From Pseudomonas nitroreducens (GTDB lineage: Bacteria > Pseudomonadota > Gammaproteobacteria > Pseudomonadales > Pseudomonadaceae): a DNA stretch of 64,000 nucleotides. The position numbers were made by a program, and so were the translations under genes. Of the stretch, positions 25,409-34,702 are shown in pieces. The DNA is taken from contig NZ_JACHLI010000037.1 in assembly GCF_014204515.1 (NCBI RefSeq), positions 6,580-70,579 of the forward strand, given 5' to 3'. The notes beneath the pieces were generated by a model. That model made no database searches. It saw only the letters and a list, made by a program, of their open reading frames with translations, and had not been told where the DNA came from. Each line of letters opens with the position of its first letter. Position 1 is the stretch's first letter.

Positions 25409-26188
25409 TCAGATGCTCAGCGTCCAGTCGTAGTCGACGATCAGCGGCGCATGCTGGGAGAAGCGCGGCTGGCGCGGCAGCTTGGCATTGCGCACGAAGC
25501 GACGCAGACCCGGCGTGAGGATCTGGTAGTCGAAACGCCAGCCCAGGTTGAGCAGCTCGGCCTGTTCGCTTTCCGGCCACCAGCTGTACTGGTCGCCTTC
25601 GCGGTTGACTTCGCGCAGGGCGTCGACGTAGCCCATGGTGCCGAAGATCTCATCCATCCAGCCACGCTCGGGTGCCATGAAACCGGGGGATTGCTGGCAT
25701 TCGCGCCAGTTCTTCACGTCCAGCTTCTGGTGCGCCACGTACAGCGAACCGCAATAGATGTATTCGCGGCGCTTGCGGCGCTGCTTGTTCATGTACTGGG
25801 CGAAATCGTCCATGAACTTGAACTTGTGGTTCAGGTTCTCGTCCCCTTCCTGCCCGGTAGGCAGCAGGAGAGTGGCGATACTCACCTTATCGAAATCGGC
25901 TTGCAGGTAGCGCCCGTAACGATCGGCCATCTCGAAACCCAGGCCGCTTATGACAGCCTTGGGTTGCAGACGACTATAGATTGCGACGCCGCCCTGACTG
26001 GGCACTTCGGCATCGCAGGCGTACAGGAAGTAGCCATCCAGTTGGTAGGACGGGTCATCCAGATCGAAAGCGGAGGCGCGGGTATCCTGCAAGCAGATCA
26101 CGTCGGCATTCTGGGCTTGCAGCCAGCTGAGCAAACCACGCTCGGCCGCAGCCTGAATACCATTCACGTTCACACTGATGATCCGCAT
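25409..26188 (-). CDS. crc: Catabolite repression control protein Crc
   Basis: A 259-residue protein of the endonuclease/exonuclease/phosphatase fold (MRIISVNVNGIQAA at the start, GRYLQADFDKVSI, and RFDYQILTPGLRRFV near the end). In Pseudomonas Crc has no nuclease activity but assists Hfq in blocking translation of mRNAs for non-preferred carbon sources. Length and sequence match the P. aeruginosa protein. It is monocistronic and divergent from pyrE with only about 81 bases between the starts. Candidate target motifs occur elsewhere in the window. Confidence 0.97.
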   Translation of the reverse strand: MRIISVNVNGIQAAAERGLLSWLQAQNADVICLQDTRASAFDLDDPSYQLDGYFLYACDAEVPSQGGVAIYSRLQPKAVISGLGFEMADRYGRYLQADFDKVSIATLLLPTGQEGDENLNHKFKFMDDFAQYMNKQRRKRREYIYCGSLYVAHQKLDVKNWRECQQSPGFMAPERGWMDEIFGTMGYVDALREVNREGDQYSWWPESEQAELLNLGWRFDYQILTPGLRRFVRNAKLPRQPRFSQHAPLIVDYDWTLSI

Positions 26189-26269
26189 AAATGGCCCCCA
26201 AAATCACGTGTGTGTATGATACCCGAGCTCAAACGGTTTAGCTAAATTCATACCGGCCGGTTCTTTCCC

Positions 26270-26911
26270 ATGCACGCATATCAACGCGATTTCATCCGCT
26301 TCGCCATCGAGCGCGGCGTTCTGCGCTTCGGCGAGTTCACTCTCAAGTCCGGGCGCACCAGTCCTTACTTCTTCAATGCCGGTCTGTTCAACACCGGGAT
26401 TGCGCTGTCCCAGCTGGGCCGTTTCTACGCCAGTGCGGTGGTCGACAGCGGCATACCTTTCGACGTGTTGTTCGGCCCCGCCTATAAAGGAATCCCACTG
26501 GCGGCCGCTACAGCCATTGCACTGGCCGAACAGCACGGCCGCGACCTGCCCTGGTGCTTCAACCGCAAGGAAGCCAAGGACCACGGCGAGGGCGGCACGC
26601 TGGTTGGCGCTCCGCTGGTCGGCCGCGCGCTGATCATCGATGACGTGATCACCGCTGGCACCGCGATCCGCGAGGTCATGCAGATCATCGACGCCCAGGG
26701 CGCCCAGGCTGCCGGCGTGCTGATCGCGCTGAACCGCCAGGAGCGCGGCAAGGGCGAGCTGTCGGCGATCCAGGAAGTCGAACGCGACTTCTCGATTCCG
26801 GTGGTGAGCATCGTTTCGCTGGAACAGGTGCTTGAATATCTGGCAGGCGATGCGCAACTCAAGCAGCATCTGTCGGCAGTCGAGGCTTATCGGGCGCAGT
26901 ACGGCATCTAA
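26270..26911 (+). CDS. pyrE: Orotate phosphoribosyltransferase
   Basis: A 213-residue enzyme that joins orotate to PRPP to give OMP in pyrimidine synthesis. The PRPP-binding motif ALIIDDVITAGTAI is intact, and the N-terminal KSGRTSPYFFNAG and GPAYKGIPLA segments are conserved. The Shine-Dalgarno is weak. It is divergent from crc, an arrangement I recall as conserved in Pseudomonas. Confidence 0.97.
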   Translation: MHAYQRDFIRFAIERGVLRFGEFTLKSGRTSPYFFNAGLFNTGIALSQLGRFYASAVVDSGIPFDVLFGPAYKGIPLAAATAIALAEQHGRDLPWCFNRKEAKDHGEGGTLVGAPLVGRALIIDDVITAGTAIREVMQIIDAQGAQAAGVLIALNRQERGKGELSAIQEVERDFSIPVVSIVSLEQVLEYLAGDAQLKQHLSAVEAYRAQYGI

Positions 26912-26929
26912 CCGAACAGGGTATCTGGC

Positions 26930-27535
26930 ATGACCAAGCAGGGTGCTTTCCACTACAAGGCGTTGTTGGGGTTGCTGGGTATTCTGTTGGCAGGCCAGGT
27001 CGGGGCGGCCGGGGTCGAGATGTATCGCTACGTCAACGACAAGGGCATCACCGTCATCGACCGCCTGGGCGTGCCGCCGCAGTACATCGGCAAGGGTTAC
27101 CAGGTGCTCAATGACCAGGGCCGGGTCGTCCGCGAGGTGCCACCGGCGCCGACCGCCGCGGAAATCGAACAGCGCAAGGCGGACGCCGCCCGCGCCAGTT
27201 CCGACCAGCAACTGATGCGCATGTACACCAGCGTGGAAGACGTCGACCGCGCCCGCGACCGCAAGCTGGCCGAGCTCGACGGCCTGGCCAGCGTCGCCCG
27301 CGGCAACCTGCAGTCGCTCAAGACCCAGCAGGCCAATTTGCAGGCCCGCGCGGCCGACCAGGAGCGCGCCGGGCGCCAGGTGCCCGATGACCTGGTGGCG
27401 CAACTGGGCAACCTGCGCGAGGACGAGCAGCGCCTGCAGCAGGACATCGCTCGCTACCAGCAGCTGCGCACCCAGGCGCAGGACAGCTTCGCCGCCGACC
27501 GCGCGCGTTTCGCCCAGATCTCCAGCGGTAACTGA
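26930..27535 (+). CDS. DUF4124 protein with a coiled-coil C-terminus
   Basis: A 201-residue protein with a signal peptide (about 1-25, ending AGQVGAA). A DUF4124 segment follows (EMYRYVNDKGITVIDR). The rest is rich in Ala, Gln, Glu and Arg and predicts a long helix or coiled coil, for example LKTQQANLQARAADQERAG. It is probably periplasmic. Role is unknown. It starts 18 bases after pyrE and is likely in the same transcript. The M23 peptidase at 1890-2789 carries the same DUF4124 module. Confidence 0.82.
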   Translation: MTKQGAFHYKALLGLLGILLAGQVGAAGVEMYRYVNDKGITVIDRLGVPPQYIGKGYQVLNDQGRVVREVPPAPTAAEIEQRKADAARASSDQQLMRMYTSVEDVDRARDRKLAELDGLASVARGNLQSLKTQQANLQARAADQERAGRQVPDDLVAQLGNLREDEQRLQQDIARYQQLRTQAQDSFAADRARFAQISSGN

Positions 27536-27553
27536 GGCTGGCGCTCGCCGCTC

Positions 27554-28000
27554 TTACTGCTGCGGCGAGCAGCGCTCGAATTCGTTGATCTTCCCGCGCA
27601 GCCAGTCCGGCAGGGGCTGGCTCGTGCGGTCTTCGCCTGCGTAGGCGTAGATCAGCTCGCCCAACGTCAGCAACTGCTCATCGCACCAGATCGATACCTG
27701 GAAGGTCAGGCTGCTGCGGCCCAGCCGGCTGACGCGCACGCCCATTTCCAGCCAGTCGTCGAAGCGTGCTGGCGCCAGGTATTCCAGGGTGGTCTTCACC
27801 GCGAACAGGTCGCCGCCGCCGCGCAGCAGGTCGGCCGGGTAGCTCACGCCCAGGTGGCGGTAGTACTCGTTGGTGGCGACGTCGGCGTAGGTCAGGTAGT
27901 TGCCGTTGAAGACGATGCCCTGCGGGTCGACCTCCGACCAGCGCACGCGCAGGCCGTGGAAGAAACCGAAGTCATTACGGGAAACGGGGGACGCGGCCAT
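27554..28000 (-). CDS. Hotdog-fold acyl-CoA thioesterase (4HBT/YbgC type)
   Basis: A 148-residue single-hotdog protein. The VRWSEVDPQGIVFNGNYLTYADVATNEYYR segment, shortened here to its core VDPQGIVFNGNYL, carries the catalytic Asp of the YbgC/4-hydroxybenzoyl-CoA family. It likely hydrolyses acyl-CoA thioesters; the substrate is not predictable. GGAGG precedes the ATG at 7 bases. It is the last gene of the coaBC-dut-algC-argB strand run, 59 bases after argB. Confidence 0.88.
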   Translation of the reverse strand: MAASPVSRNDFGFFHGLRVRWSEVDPQGIVFNGNYLTYADVATNEYYRHLGVSYPADLLRGGGDLFAVKTTLEYLAPARFDDWLEMGVRVSRLGRSSLTFQVSIWCDEQLLTLGELIYAYAGEDRTSQPLPDWLRGKINEFERCSPQQ

Positions 28001-28059
28001 GCGAAACCTCCAGGCAGAAAAACGCCCGCGTGGATCGCTCCAGGCGGGCGTTGATTCGA

Positions 28060-28965
28060 TCAGCGCGACTTGCGGTTGGTGATCAGCGTGCCGACACCGC
28101 TGTCGGTGAAGATCTCCAGCAGCACCGCGTTGGGCACGCGACCATCGATGATGTGCGCGCTGGTGACGCCGCCCTGCACCGCTTCGAGGGCGCAGCGGAT
28201 CTTCGGCAGCATGCCGCCGTAGATGGTGCCGTCGGCGATCAGCTCGTTGACCTGCTCGGTGGTCAGGCCGGTGAGGACCTGGCCCTGCTTGTCCATCAGG
28301 CCGGCGATGTTGGTGAGCAGCATCAGCTTCTCGGCCTTCAGCGCTTCGGCCACCTTGCCGGCCACCAGGTCGGCGTTGATGTTGTAGGACTCGCCGTTGG
28401 CGCCTACGCCGATCGGCGCGATGACCGGGATGAAGTCACCCTGCACCAGCATGTTCAGCAGGTCGACGTTGACCCCGGTGACCTCGCCGACATGGCCGAT
28501 GTCGATGATTTCCGGCTTGGTCATTTCCGGCGTCTGGCGGGTGACGGTGAGCTTCTTCGCGCGGATCAGCTCGGCGTCCTTGCCGGTCAGGCCGATGGCG
28601 CTGCCGCCATGACGGTTGATCAGGTTGACGATGTCCTTGTTCACCTGGCCGCCGAGGACCATTTCCACCACGTCCATGGTCTGCGCGTCGGTGACGCGCA
28701 TGCCATCGATGAAGTGGCTTTCGATCGACAGGCGGCTGAGCAGGTCGCCGATCTGCGGACCACCACCATGGACCACCACCGGGTTGATGCCGACGGCTTT
28801 CATCAGCACCACGTCGCGGGCGAAGCTGTTCTTCAGCTCGTCCGTTTCCATGGCGTTGCCGCCGTACTTGATCACCAGCGTCTTGCCGACGAAGCGGCGG
28901 ATGTAGGGCAGGGCTTCGGCAAGGACGCGGGCAACCTGGGCGGCGTCATCGCGGCTCTGGGTCAT
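28060..28965 (-). CDS. argB: Acetylglutamate kinase
   Basis: A 301-residue kinase that phosphorylates N-acetylglutamate in arginine synthesis. KTLVIKYGGNAM and VVVHGGGPQIG are the nucleotide and substrate loops. The N-terminal helix (SRDDAAQVARVLAEALPYI) is the extra helix of arginine-inhibited, hexameric enzymes. ATG 28965 is chosen because GGAG stands 6 bases upstream; an in-frame ATG at 28980 lacks a ribosome site. It lies 30 bases after algC. Confidence 0.97.
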   Translation of the reverse strand: MTQSRDDAAQVARVLAEALPYIRRFVGKTLVIKYGGNAMETDELKNSFARDVVLMKAVGINPVVVHGGGPQIGDLLSRLSIESHFIDGMRVTDAQTMDVVEMVLGGQVNKDIVNLINRHGGSAIGLTGKDAELIRAKKLTVTRQTPEMTKPEIIDIGHVGEVTGVNVDLLNMLVQGDFIPVIAPIGVGANGESYNINADLVAGKVAEALKAEKLMLLTNIAGLMDKQGQVLTGLTTEQVNELIADGTIYGGMLPKIRCALEAVQGGVTSAHIIDGRVPNAVLLEIFTDSGVGTLITNRKSR

Positions 28966-28995
28966 GGTGGGCTCCGGCATAGTGCTAGGTAAGTG

Positions 28996-31623
28996 TCAGA
29001 AGGGCAGGCTGAGGGCGGGGTCGACCGCTTTCAGCTGGGTACGGAACACTTCCTTGATGCGTTCCAGTTCTTCCTGGGTGTCCGCCTCGAAGCGCAGCAC
29101 CAGCACCGGTGTGGTGTTGGACGCACGCACCAGGCCCCAGCCTTTGGGGTAATCCACGCGCACGCCGTCGAGGGTGGTGAGGTTGGCTTCACCCCACTGG
29201 CCGCGGGCCTGCAGCGCCTCGATCAGGGCGAACTTGCCCTCGTCGGTGACGGTGATGTTGATTTCCGGGGTGGAGATGTCCAGCGGGAACGCAGAGAACA
29301 CGCGCTCGGCGTCGCGCTTGTCCAGGCTGATGATTTCCAGCAGGCGCGCGGCGCTGTAGATGCCGTCGTCGAAGCCGTACCAGCGCTCCTTGAAGAAGAT
29401 GTGGCCGCTCATCTCGCCGGCGAGCAGAGCGCCGGTTTCCTTCATCTTCTTCTTGATCAGCGAGTGGCCGGTCTTCCACATCACCGGACGGCCGCCGTAG
29501 CCGCTGATCAGCGAGATCAGGCGACGGGTGCATTTGACGTCGAAGATGATGTCGGCGCCCGGGTTGCGCGAGACCACGTCCTTGGCGAACAGCATCAGCA
29601 GGCGGTCGGGGTAGATGATGGTGCCTTCGTTGGTCACCACGCCCACGCGGTCGCCGTCGCCGTCGAAGGCCAGGCCGAGGTCGGCGCCGGTTTCCTTGAC
29701 CTTGGCGATCAGGTCTTCCAGGTTCTCCGGCTTGCCCGGGTCCGGGTGGTGGTTGGGGAAGGTGCCGTCGACGTCGCAGTACAGCGGGATGACGGTGCAG
29801 CCCAGAGCTTCGATCAGCTGCGGGGCGATCACGCCGGCGACGCCGTTGCCGCAGTCCACTACCACTTTCAGCGGCTTGGCCAGGGCGATGTCGTCGCGGA
29901 TCTGCTGGAAGTAGCGCGGCAGGATGTCGACCTGCTGCACGCTGCCCACGCCGGAGGCGAGGTCGTTGTTCTGGATGCGCTCGCGCAGGGCCTGGATCTG
30001 CTCGTTGGCCAGGGTCTCGCCGGCGACGACGATCTTGAAGCCGTTGTAGTCCGGCGGGTTGTGGCTGCCGGTGAGCATCACCCCGGATTTGCCTTCCAGC
30101 ACGTTGGCCGCGTAATACAGCACCGGGGTCGGCACCATGCCGACGTCAGTGACCTGGCAACCGCAGTCGAGCAGGCCCTGGATCAGCTGCTGCACCAGCT
30201 CGGGGCCGGACAGGCGGCCGTCGCGGCCGACGGAGACGCACGGCTCGCCACGGGCGAGGCTTTCGGAACCGATCGCGCGGCCGACCCAGTAGGCGGTCTC
30301 GGCGGTCAGGGTGTCGCCGACCACGCCGCGGATATCGTAGGCGCGGAAGATGCTGGCGGGCAGTTGCGGGGCTTTGGGCGTGCTCATAACGGGTGTTTGC
30401 TCCAATCCCAGGAGATCCTGGTCTTCATCAAGTATGTCGATGTCCAGAATGTCGGTGTTCTGGAACAGCGGGTCGACCAGTGACGACTCGGCGGCGACGA
30501 CCGGGGCGCCAACCTCAACCATCGCCGGGGCGGGTTGGGCGGGCGCTGCGGGGGTGGCGGCCGGGGCACTGGCACCGTTTGTCTCGGTCTTGCGGCGTGG
30601 CTGGCGGGCCAGCGCCTGAGCCAGCGCCTGCAGGCTCGGCAGGCTCAGCTCAGGTGCTTTGGCAGTGCGCTGGCCGGCGAGTTCCTGAAGGAACTGGCCC
30701 AGGGCCTGGGCATCCTTGCTGACCCGGCGCTGCATCGCACTTTGCGCCAGGTAGAGGCCGAGCAGGGCGCCGACCAGTGCCAGCAGCGTAGCGATACCCA
30801 GCAGGGCCGGCGAGTACAGCGGCTCGGTGAGGCTCGGGCCGGGGGTGAAGCTCAGCTTCCAGTTCGGATTGCCGCTGGAGAGGGGTTGCGCCTGGACGGC
30901 GGAAGCCTCGCCGCGCTGCAGCAGGACCTGCGCCGGCGAGTTGCCGAACTGCTGGGACAGTTGCAGCTGGCCGATATCGGCGGACATCGGCGGCAGGCTG
31001 CCGAGCAGGCGCTGCAGGTCCACCACCAGCAGCAGCGAGCCCTGGATCGAGTTGTCCGCGGCGCGCAGCGCGGTGGGGCTGTAGACCAGCCAGCGGTTGC
31101 CGACCTTGTAGGCTTCCGGCGCCACGTTCTGCCCGCTTTCGACGCGGTGCAGCATGTCCAGGGCGGCGTAGTTCAGCGGACCGGGGCGGTTGGCGTCCTG
31201 CACGGCCTGGCCATTGGCGTTGAGGTGGACATCCACCAGGCCATCCAGGTGCCCCTGGGCCAGCGCTTTCTCCAGCGCGGCGATGCGCGACGGATCGTTG
31301 CTCTGCAGCGTCGGCAGCAGCTGCGGGTCGGTGGCCATGCTGCGGCTGTCAGCCGCCAGCAGGCCCAGCGACTGGCGCAGCGCGCCGGCCTGGCTTTCCG
31401 ACCAGGCGCTGCTCAGCTGTGCGGTATGGGTCTGCCCGGCCTGGCCGAACAGGCTGAACCAGAGCAGCGCGCCTGCCGCCGCGATACCGCCGACGGCAAC
31501 GATAAAGGCGGGCAGCAGCGGCTTGAGGTCGACCTTGGGGGCGGGCCCTCTGACGGCTTTCTCCGCCGGAACGAGTTCCGGCAGTTCATCGCTGTCCTTG
31601 GCGGTGCGTTGGAAAAGTTTCAT
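28996..31623 (-). CDS. algC: Phosphomannomutase/phosphoglucomutase AlgC with membrane-anchored N-terminal extension
   Basis: An 875-residue reading frame. Residues 413-875 are the classical 463-residue AlgC, with the phosphoserine loop GVMLTGSHNPP (Ser near 520) and the metal loop FDGDGDRVG. AlgC makes mannose-1-P and glucose-1-P for alginate, LPS and rhamnolipid. Residues 1-412 add a helix at about 37-59, a region of about 210 residues likely in the periplasm, a second helix at about 271-293, and an Ala/Pro linker. An internal ATG at 30387 could yield the short form, though its ribosome site is poor (GGAG 16 bases away). As I recall, PAO1 is annotated with a similar long form. It sits between dut and argB. 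Confidence 0.93.
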   Translation of the reverse strand: MKLFQRTAKDSDELPELVPAEKAVRGPAPKVDLKPLLPAFIVAVGGIAAAGALLWFSLFGQAGQTHTAQLSSAWSESQAGALRQSLGLLAADSRSMATDPQLLPTLQSNDPSRIAALEKALAQGHLDGLVDVHLNANGQAVQDANRPGPLNYAALDMLHRVESGQNVAPEAYKVGNRWLVYSPTALRAADNSIQGSLLLVVDLQRLLGSLPPMSADIGQLQLSQQFGNSPAQVLLQRGEASAVQAQPLSSGNPNWKLSFTPGPSLTEPLYSPALLGIATLLALVGALLGLYLAQSAMQRRVSKDAQALGQFLQELAGQRTAKAPELSLPSLQALAQALARQPRRKTETNGASAPAATPAAPAQPAPAMVEVGAPVVAAESSLVDPLFQNTDILDIDILDEDQDLLGLEQTPVMSTPKAPQLPASIFRAYDIRGVVGDTLTAETAYWVGRAIGSESLARGEPCVSVGRDGRLSGPELVQQLIQGLLDCGCQVTDVGMVPTPVLYYAANVLEGKSGVMLTGSHNPPDYNGFKIVVAGETLANEQIQALRERIQNNDLASGVGSVQQVDILPRYFQQIRDDIALAKPLKVVVDCGNGVAGVIAPQLIEALGCTVIPLYCDVDGTFPNHHPDPGKPENLEDLIAKVKETGADLGLAFDGDGDRVGVVTNEGTIIYPDRLLMLFAKDVVSRNPGADIIFDVKCTRRLISLISGYGGRPVMWKTGHSLIKKKMKETGALLAGEMSGHIFFKERWYGFDDGIYSAARLLEIISLDKRDAERVFSAFPLDISTPEINITVTDEGKFALIEALQARGQWGEANLTTLDGVRVDYPKGWGLVRASNTTPVLVLRFEADTQEELERIKEVFRTQLKAVDPALSLPF

Positions 31624-31663
31624 GCAACGTCTCCTCGGCGATTCATCCTGAAAAGGGAAAGGG

Positions 31664-32119
31664 TCAATGGCTGCCGGAGTGACCGAAGCCGCCGGCGCCG
31701 CGCTGGCTCTCGTCGAAGCTTTCGACCAGCTCGAAATGCGCCTGCACCACCGGCACCAGCACCAGCTGGGCGATGCGTTCGCCAATGGCGATCCTGAAAG
31801 CGGTATTGCCGCGGTTCCAGCAGGAGACCATCAGCTCGCCCTGGTAGTCCGAGTCGATCAGGCCGACCAGGTTGCCCAGCACGATGCCGTGCTTGTGGCC
31901 CAGGCCCGAACGCGGCAGGACCAGCGCAGCCAGGCCCGGATCGGCGATGTAGATGGACAGGCCGGTGGGGATCAGCACGGTCTGGCCGGGCTCGAGGACG
32001 CAGTCCTCCTTGAGCATGGCGCGCAGGTCGAGGCCGGCGGAACCCGGGGTGGCGTACTGCGGCAGCGGGAAGTCGCTGCCCAGGCGGGGATCGAGGATCT
32101 TGGCTTGCAGGGAATGCAT
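31664..32119 (-). CDS. dut: dUTP diphosphatase
   Basis: A 151-residue trimeric dUTPase that hydrolyses dUTP to dUMP, keeping uracil out of DNA. The five motifs are recognisable: GLDLRAML, PRSGLGHKHG, GNLVGLIDSDYQGEL, ERIAQLVLVP and the C-terminal RGAGGFGHSG. It begins 7 bases after coaBC, so the two are one operon, as in many proteobacteria. Confidence 0.97.
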   Translation of the reverse strand: MHSLQAKILDPRLGSDFPLPQYATPGSAGLDLRAMLKEDCVLEPGQTVLIPTGLSIYIADPGLAALVLPRSGLGHKHGIVLGNLVGLIDSDYQGELMVSCWNRGNTAFRIAIGERIAQLVLVPVVQAHFELVESFDESQRGAGGFGHSGSH

Positions 32120-32126
32120 TGAGTTC

Positions 32127-33335
32127 TCAGTGTTGATTGATGCGTTCGGCGATGAAGGCGATCAGCTGGCGGGCGATCTTGCCCTTGCTGGTCTGGGCGA
32201 ACGCAGTCTTGTGCAATTCGCGGTCGATGACCGTGATGGCGTTCTCTTCACTATTGAAGCCAATGGACGGATTCGCCACGTCATTGGCCACGATCAGGTC
32301 GAGATTCTTGTCCTTGAGCTTGCGCGAGGCGTACTCGAGCAGGTTCTCGGTCTCCGCGGCGAAGCCGACGCTGAAGGGCCGGTCCTCGCGCAGCGAAAGG
32401 GTGGCGAGGATGTCGGGATTGCGCACCAGCTGCAAGAGCAGGCCGTCACCCTTGGTGGGGTCTTTCTTGAGTTTTTGCGCTGCGACCAGTTCCGGGCGGT
32501 AGTCGGCCACGGCGGCGGAGGCGATCAGGATATCCGCCGGCATCGCCGCTTCGCAGGCGGCGAGCATGTCGCGGGCGCTGACCACGTCGACGCGGCTCAC
32601 CCGGTCCGGGGTCGGCAGGTGCACCGGGCCGGTCACCAGGGTCACGCGTGCGCCGGCTTCGGCGGCGGCCTCGGCCAGGGCGAAGCCCATCTTCCCGGAG
32701 CTGTGGTTGGTGATGTAGCGCACCGGGTCGATGTTTTCCTGGGTCGGCCCGGCGGTGATCAGGATGTGCTGGCCGGTCAGGGCCTTGAACTCGAAGCAGT
32801 CGGCGGCCCGTTGCGCCAGCTCCTCGGCTTCGAGCATGCGCCCGGGGCCGACGTCGCCGCAGGCCTGGCTGCCGGCAGCCGGGCCGAAGAAGTGCAGGCC
32901 GCGCGAGCGCAGCAGCTCGGCGTTGACCTGGGTGGCCGGGTCGCGCCACATGGCCTGGTTCATCGCCGGGGCGAGGGCGATCTGCGCATCGGTGGCCAGC
33001 ACCAGGGTGGTCAGCAGGTCGTTGGCCACGCCCTGGGCCAGGCGCGCCATGAGGTCGGCGGTGGCGGGGGCGATCAGCACCAGGTCGGCCCAGCGGGCCA
33101 GCTCGATATGCCCCATGGCCGCTTCGGCGGCGGGGTCGAGCAGGTCCAGGTGTACCGGATGGCCGGAAAGCGCCTGAAGCGTAAGCGGGGTGATGAACTC
33201 GCGGCCGCCCTGGGTCATCACGACACGCACCTCGGCGCCCTGGTCGCGCAACCGGCGGACCAGTTCGGCGCTCTTGTAGGCGGCGATACCGCCGCCGACG
33301 CCCAGAACGATGCGTTTACGATAGAGCCGCTGCAT
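32127..33335 (-). CDS. coaBC: Bifunctional phosphopantothenoylcysteine decarboxylase/synthase CoaBC
   Basis: A 402-residue fusion for coenzyme A synthesis. The N-terminal CoaC flavoprotein starts LGVGGGIAAYKSAELVRRL and has the PAMNQAMW motif (about 123-130). The C-terminal CoaB half begins near residue 190 (ITAGPTQENIDPVRYI) and includes VANDV and a CTP-binding region. It couples phosphopantothenate to cysteine and decarboxylates the product. It is divergent from radC with 141 bases between. Confidence 0.97.
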   Translation of the reverse strand: MQRLYRKRIVLGVGGGIAAYKSAELVRRLRDQGAEVRVVMTQGGREFITPLTLQALSGHPVHLDLLDPAAEAAMGHIELARWADLVLIAPATADLMARLAQGVANDLLTTLVLATDAQIALAPAMNQAMWRDPATQVNAELLRSRGLHFFGPAAGSQACGDVGPGRMLEAEELAQRAADCFEFKALTGQHILITAGPTQENIDPVRYITNHSSGKMGFALAEAAAEAGARVTLVTGPVHLPTPDRVSRVDVVSARDMLAACEAAMPADILIASAAVADYRPELVAAQKLKKDPTKGDGLLLQLVRNPDILATLSLREDRPFSVGFAAETENLLEYASRKLKDKNLDLIVANDVANPSIGFNSEENAITVIDRELHKTAFAQTSKGKIARQLIAFIAERINQH

Positions 33336-33476
33336 AGGCCAGCCTTAAATACGGAAATGGATGACGCGCGCTGAAGCCGATGACGCCTCCCCAGGCCTCC
33401 GGCTGCGCGAAGCGAGGGGGCTAAGATAGCACAGCGCCTGCGCGGGAACAGCGGGGCCCCTGAGCTGGGAGGTGGC

Positions 33477-34151
33477 GTGAGAATTCTTGATTGGCCGGCG
33501 GCGGAGCGCCCGCGGGAGAAGCTGCTCGAGCGTGGCGCGGCCAGCCTGAGCGACGCCGAATTGCTGGCCATCTTCCTGCGCACCGGCGTGGCCGGTTGCA
33601 GCGCCGTCGACCTGGCGCGCCGGCTGCTGGTGGAGTTCGGCAGCCTGCGGGCGCTGCTGGAGGCGAACCTGGAGGCCTTCTGCCGCCACCACGGCCTGGG
33701 CCCGGCGAAATTCGCCCAGCTGCAGGCGGTGCTGGAGATGGGCCGGCGCCACCTGGCCGAGGACATGGACCGCGGCCCCGCCCTGGAGAGCCCGCAGGCG
33801 GTGCGGGATTTCCTCAAGGCACGGCTGCGTCACGAGCCCCATGAAGTGTTCGCCTGCCTGTTCATGGACAACCGCCATCGGATGCTGGAGTTCGAGGTGC
33901 TGTTCCATGGCTCCATCGACAGCGCCAGCGTCTACCCGCGGCAGATCGTCAAGCGCGCCCTGGCGCACAACGCCGCCGCGGTGATCCTGGCCCACAACCA
34001 CCCCTCGGGAATCGCCGAGCCGAGCCAGTCTGACGACCTGCTGACCCGGCGCATCGTCCAGGCGCTGGCGCTGATCGACGTGCGCGTGCTCGATCACTTC
34101 ATCGTCGGCGATGGCGAGCCGCAATCAATGGCCGAGCTGGGGCTGCTCTGA
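33477..34151 (+). CDS. radC: RadC family JAB-domain protein
   Basis: A 224-residue protein. The N-terminal UPF0758 helix-hairpin-helix region (LLERGAASLSDAELLAIFLRTG) is followed by an MPN/JAB domain with the JAMM metal motif, seen as AHNHPSG then PSQSD. The old link to DNA repair is not well supported; metal-dependent isopeptidase-like activity is possible. The start is GTG 33477 after GGAGGT. Its end overlaps the end of the next, convergent gene by 27 bases. Confidence 0.93.
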   Translation: MRILDWPAAERPREKLLERGAASLSDAELLAIFLRTGVAGCSAVDLARRLLVEFGSLRALLEANLEAFCRHHGLGPAKFAQLQAVLEMGRRHLAEDMDRGPALESPQAVRDFLKARLRHEPHEVFACLFMDNRHRMLEFEVLFHGSIDSASVYPRQIVKRALAHNAAAVILAHNHPSGIAEPSQSDDLLTRRIVQALALIDVRVLDHFIVGDGEPQSMAELGLL

Positions 34152-34694
34152 GACCCGGCGCTGGATGTCGCGCAGAAGGCGTCGGCGGATCAGCCCGCTG
34201 ACCGGGCGGATGGCCAGCCAGTACGGGGTGAACAGCAGGCGGCTGCGGCGATCCGGACAGTGCACGCGGGTCGTGGTGTGCACGTGGACTTCACCCTCAC
34301 GCTCGCCGGGTTCGCAGGAAAAGTGCAGGACCAGCCGGGGCGTTCCGGGCTCGGCGAAGCGCCGGAAGCTTTCGCCGTCGGCGCATGGGCGCAGGCCGAA
34401 GTCGCTGCGCCAGAAGCGTCCGATCAGTCCGTAGGCGATCTCGCGGTCGCCGTCGCGGCCCAGCAGGGTGAACTCCTGCAGGCCGAAGCGCGGTCGCTCC
34501 GCCAGGGCATTGCGCAGGCCCAGGCGCAGGGCCAGCCGGGCTGGCGCCTCGCGCAGCTGCAGGAAGCGCTGCACCAGCGGGTCGTGCTCGGCGCTGAGCT
34601 GGCTCACCGCCTCCAGCACCTGCGCCGGGGTCGCGCGCATGGCCAGCGAGTGGCGCTCGGCGAACTGGAATTGCGGCAGCAGATGGTCGAGCAA
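34125..34694 (-). CDS. SRPBCC-like protein of unknown function
   Basis: About 189 residues if it starts at TTG 34694. The pattern LPQFQFAERHSLAMRATPAQVLEAVSQL at the start, shown here only by its core FAERHSLAMRATPAQVLEAV, and the later strands (VLHFSCEP, VHVHTTTRVHC) look like an SRPBCC/START-like fold. A basic C-terminal helix ends it. No ATG or GTG is well placed after the dppA5 stop, so the start is uncertain. It lies 8 bases after dppA5 and is probably co-transcribed. Its 3' end overlaps radC by 27 bases. Confidence 0.7.
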   Translation of the reverse strand: MLDHLLPQFQFAERHSLAMRATPAQVLEAVSQLSAEHDPLVQRFLQLREAPARLALRLGLRNALAERPRFGLQEFTLLGRDGDREIAYGLIGRFWRSDFGLRPCADGESFRRFAEPGTPRLVLHFSCEPGEREGEVHVHTTTRVHCPDRRSRLLFTPYWLAIRPVSGLIRRRLLRDIQRRVSEQPQLGH

Positions 34695-34702
34695 TTCCGC
34701 GC

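Noticed and set aside
28966..28980. Upstream ATG at 28980 for argB
   Set aside because: No ribosome site before it, while ATG 28965 has GGAG at 6 bases and matches family length.
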